A stretch of 6,447 nucleotides of DNA, taken from assembly GCA_937910665.1 (NCBI GenBank), contig CALEPR010000123.1:1-6447 (forward strand), in the 5' to 3' direction. Both the position numbers and the translations under genes were made by a program. This document shows, in pieces, positions 6,319-6,447 of this stretch (within the stretch, counting starts at the first letter, position 1; every line of letters begins with the position of its first letter). This stretch comes from an uncultured Selenomonadales bacterium (GTDB lineage Bacteria > Bacillota > Negativicutes > Selenomonadales > Selenomonadaceae). The notes under the pieces are model-generated. The model saw only the letters and a list, made by a program, of their open reading frames with translations, did not search any database and had not been told where the DNA came from.

Positions 6319-6447
6319 AATCGCAACGAGCATTGGAAAATTGAGAGTATGCATTGGATCTTAGATGCAGTTTTTGGTGAAGGGGGATGATGACGGGAGT
6401 GTAAATTTTTTTGTGTAAGTGATTTTGAGACTGGCGTGCTGACGCAC
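6319..6447 (+). pseudogene. Decayed C-terminal fragment of an ISAs1-like transposase
   Basis: The plus-strand frame at 6322-6381 encodes R-N-E followed by HWKIESMHWILDAVFGE. This fits the C-terminal signature of ISAs1-family (H-repeat type) DDE transposases as I know it, roughly HW-x-IEN-x-LHW-x-LD-x-x-F-x-ED; the Glu of the I-E pair is the likely third catalytic acid (inference). The frame hits TGA at 6388. Reading continues in a second frame as GDDDGSVNFFV from about 6383, stopping at 6416, and then perhaps in a third frame (SDFETGVLTH) to the window edge. This points to at least one frameshift, near a run of five G at 6382-6386. There is no upstream coding part: the frame is closed by a stop at 6280 and the preceding sequence is the sucrose hydrolase promoter, so roughly the first three quarters of the gene is absent. 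No terminal inverted repeat can be identified. The remnant continues beyond the window. Confidence 0.62.

Noticed and set aside
6290..6447. Open minus-strand frame of about 50 codons entering from the right edge
   Set aside because: Its translation is rich in His, Gln and Ser with no recognisable motif, and it lies opposite the transposase-like signature on the plus strand, so it is probably a shadow of that remnant.
6434..6447. Small GTGC/GCAC inverted repeat at the right edge
   Set aside because: Only four base pairs and cut by the window end; not distinguishable from chance.

Overview
The window looks like a piece of a low-GC, Gram-negative-type Firmicute, most plausibly a member of the Negativicutes (Selenomonas-like). 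This is an inference. A heptosyltransferase-like GT9 enzyme (outer-membrane glycan or LPS) sits beside Firmicute-style features: strong GGAGG ribosome binding sites, an AcuB-like CBS-CBS-ACT protein and an HD-GYP protein. The DNA is AT-rich and full of A-tract/T-tract junctions (AAATTTTT), most of all in fliB.

Layout. Bases 1-26 are not biological: they match the 3' end of the Illumina TruSeq read-2 adapter, so the contig begins with untrimmed adapter. Five plus-strand genes then fill about 117-4641 with short gaps or overlaps: an unrecognised 215-residue protein; a FliB-family flagellin lysine N-methylase whose start overlaps the previous stop as ATGA; a glycosyltransferase family 9 protein; an HD-GYP-type protein whose HD dipeptide is replaced by Ser-Glu; and an AcuB-like CBS-CBS-ACT protein. 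A strong hairpin at 4689-4737 has an A-run on one side and a T-run on the other. It can end both this cluster and the convergent minus-strand gene, a GH32 sucrose-6-phosphate hydrolase (4794-6227). That gene has a good sigma-70-type promoter, a ribosome binding site and an upstream inverted repeat.

The right edge (about 6319-6447) holds a short, frameshifted remnant of the C-terminal end of an ISAs1-like transposase on the plus strand, running off the window.

How the genes fit together. Flagellin methylation, surface glycan transfer and a c-di-GMP-type domain suggest a cell-surface or motility theme in the plus-strand cluster, but no flagellin or other flagellar gene is present to confirm it. 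The sucrose hydrolase is a separate catabolic unit. I do not see a clearly new multi-gene system. The best leads are the unknown protein coupled to fliB, the degenerate HD-GYP domain, the extreme AAATTTTT density and the transposase remnant.
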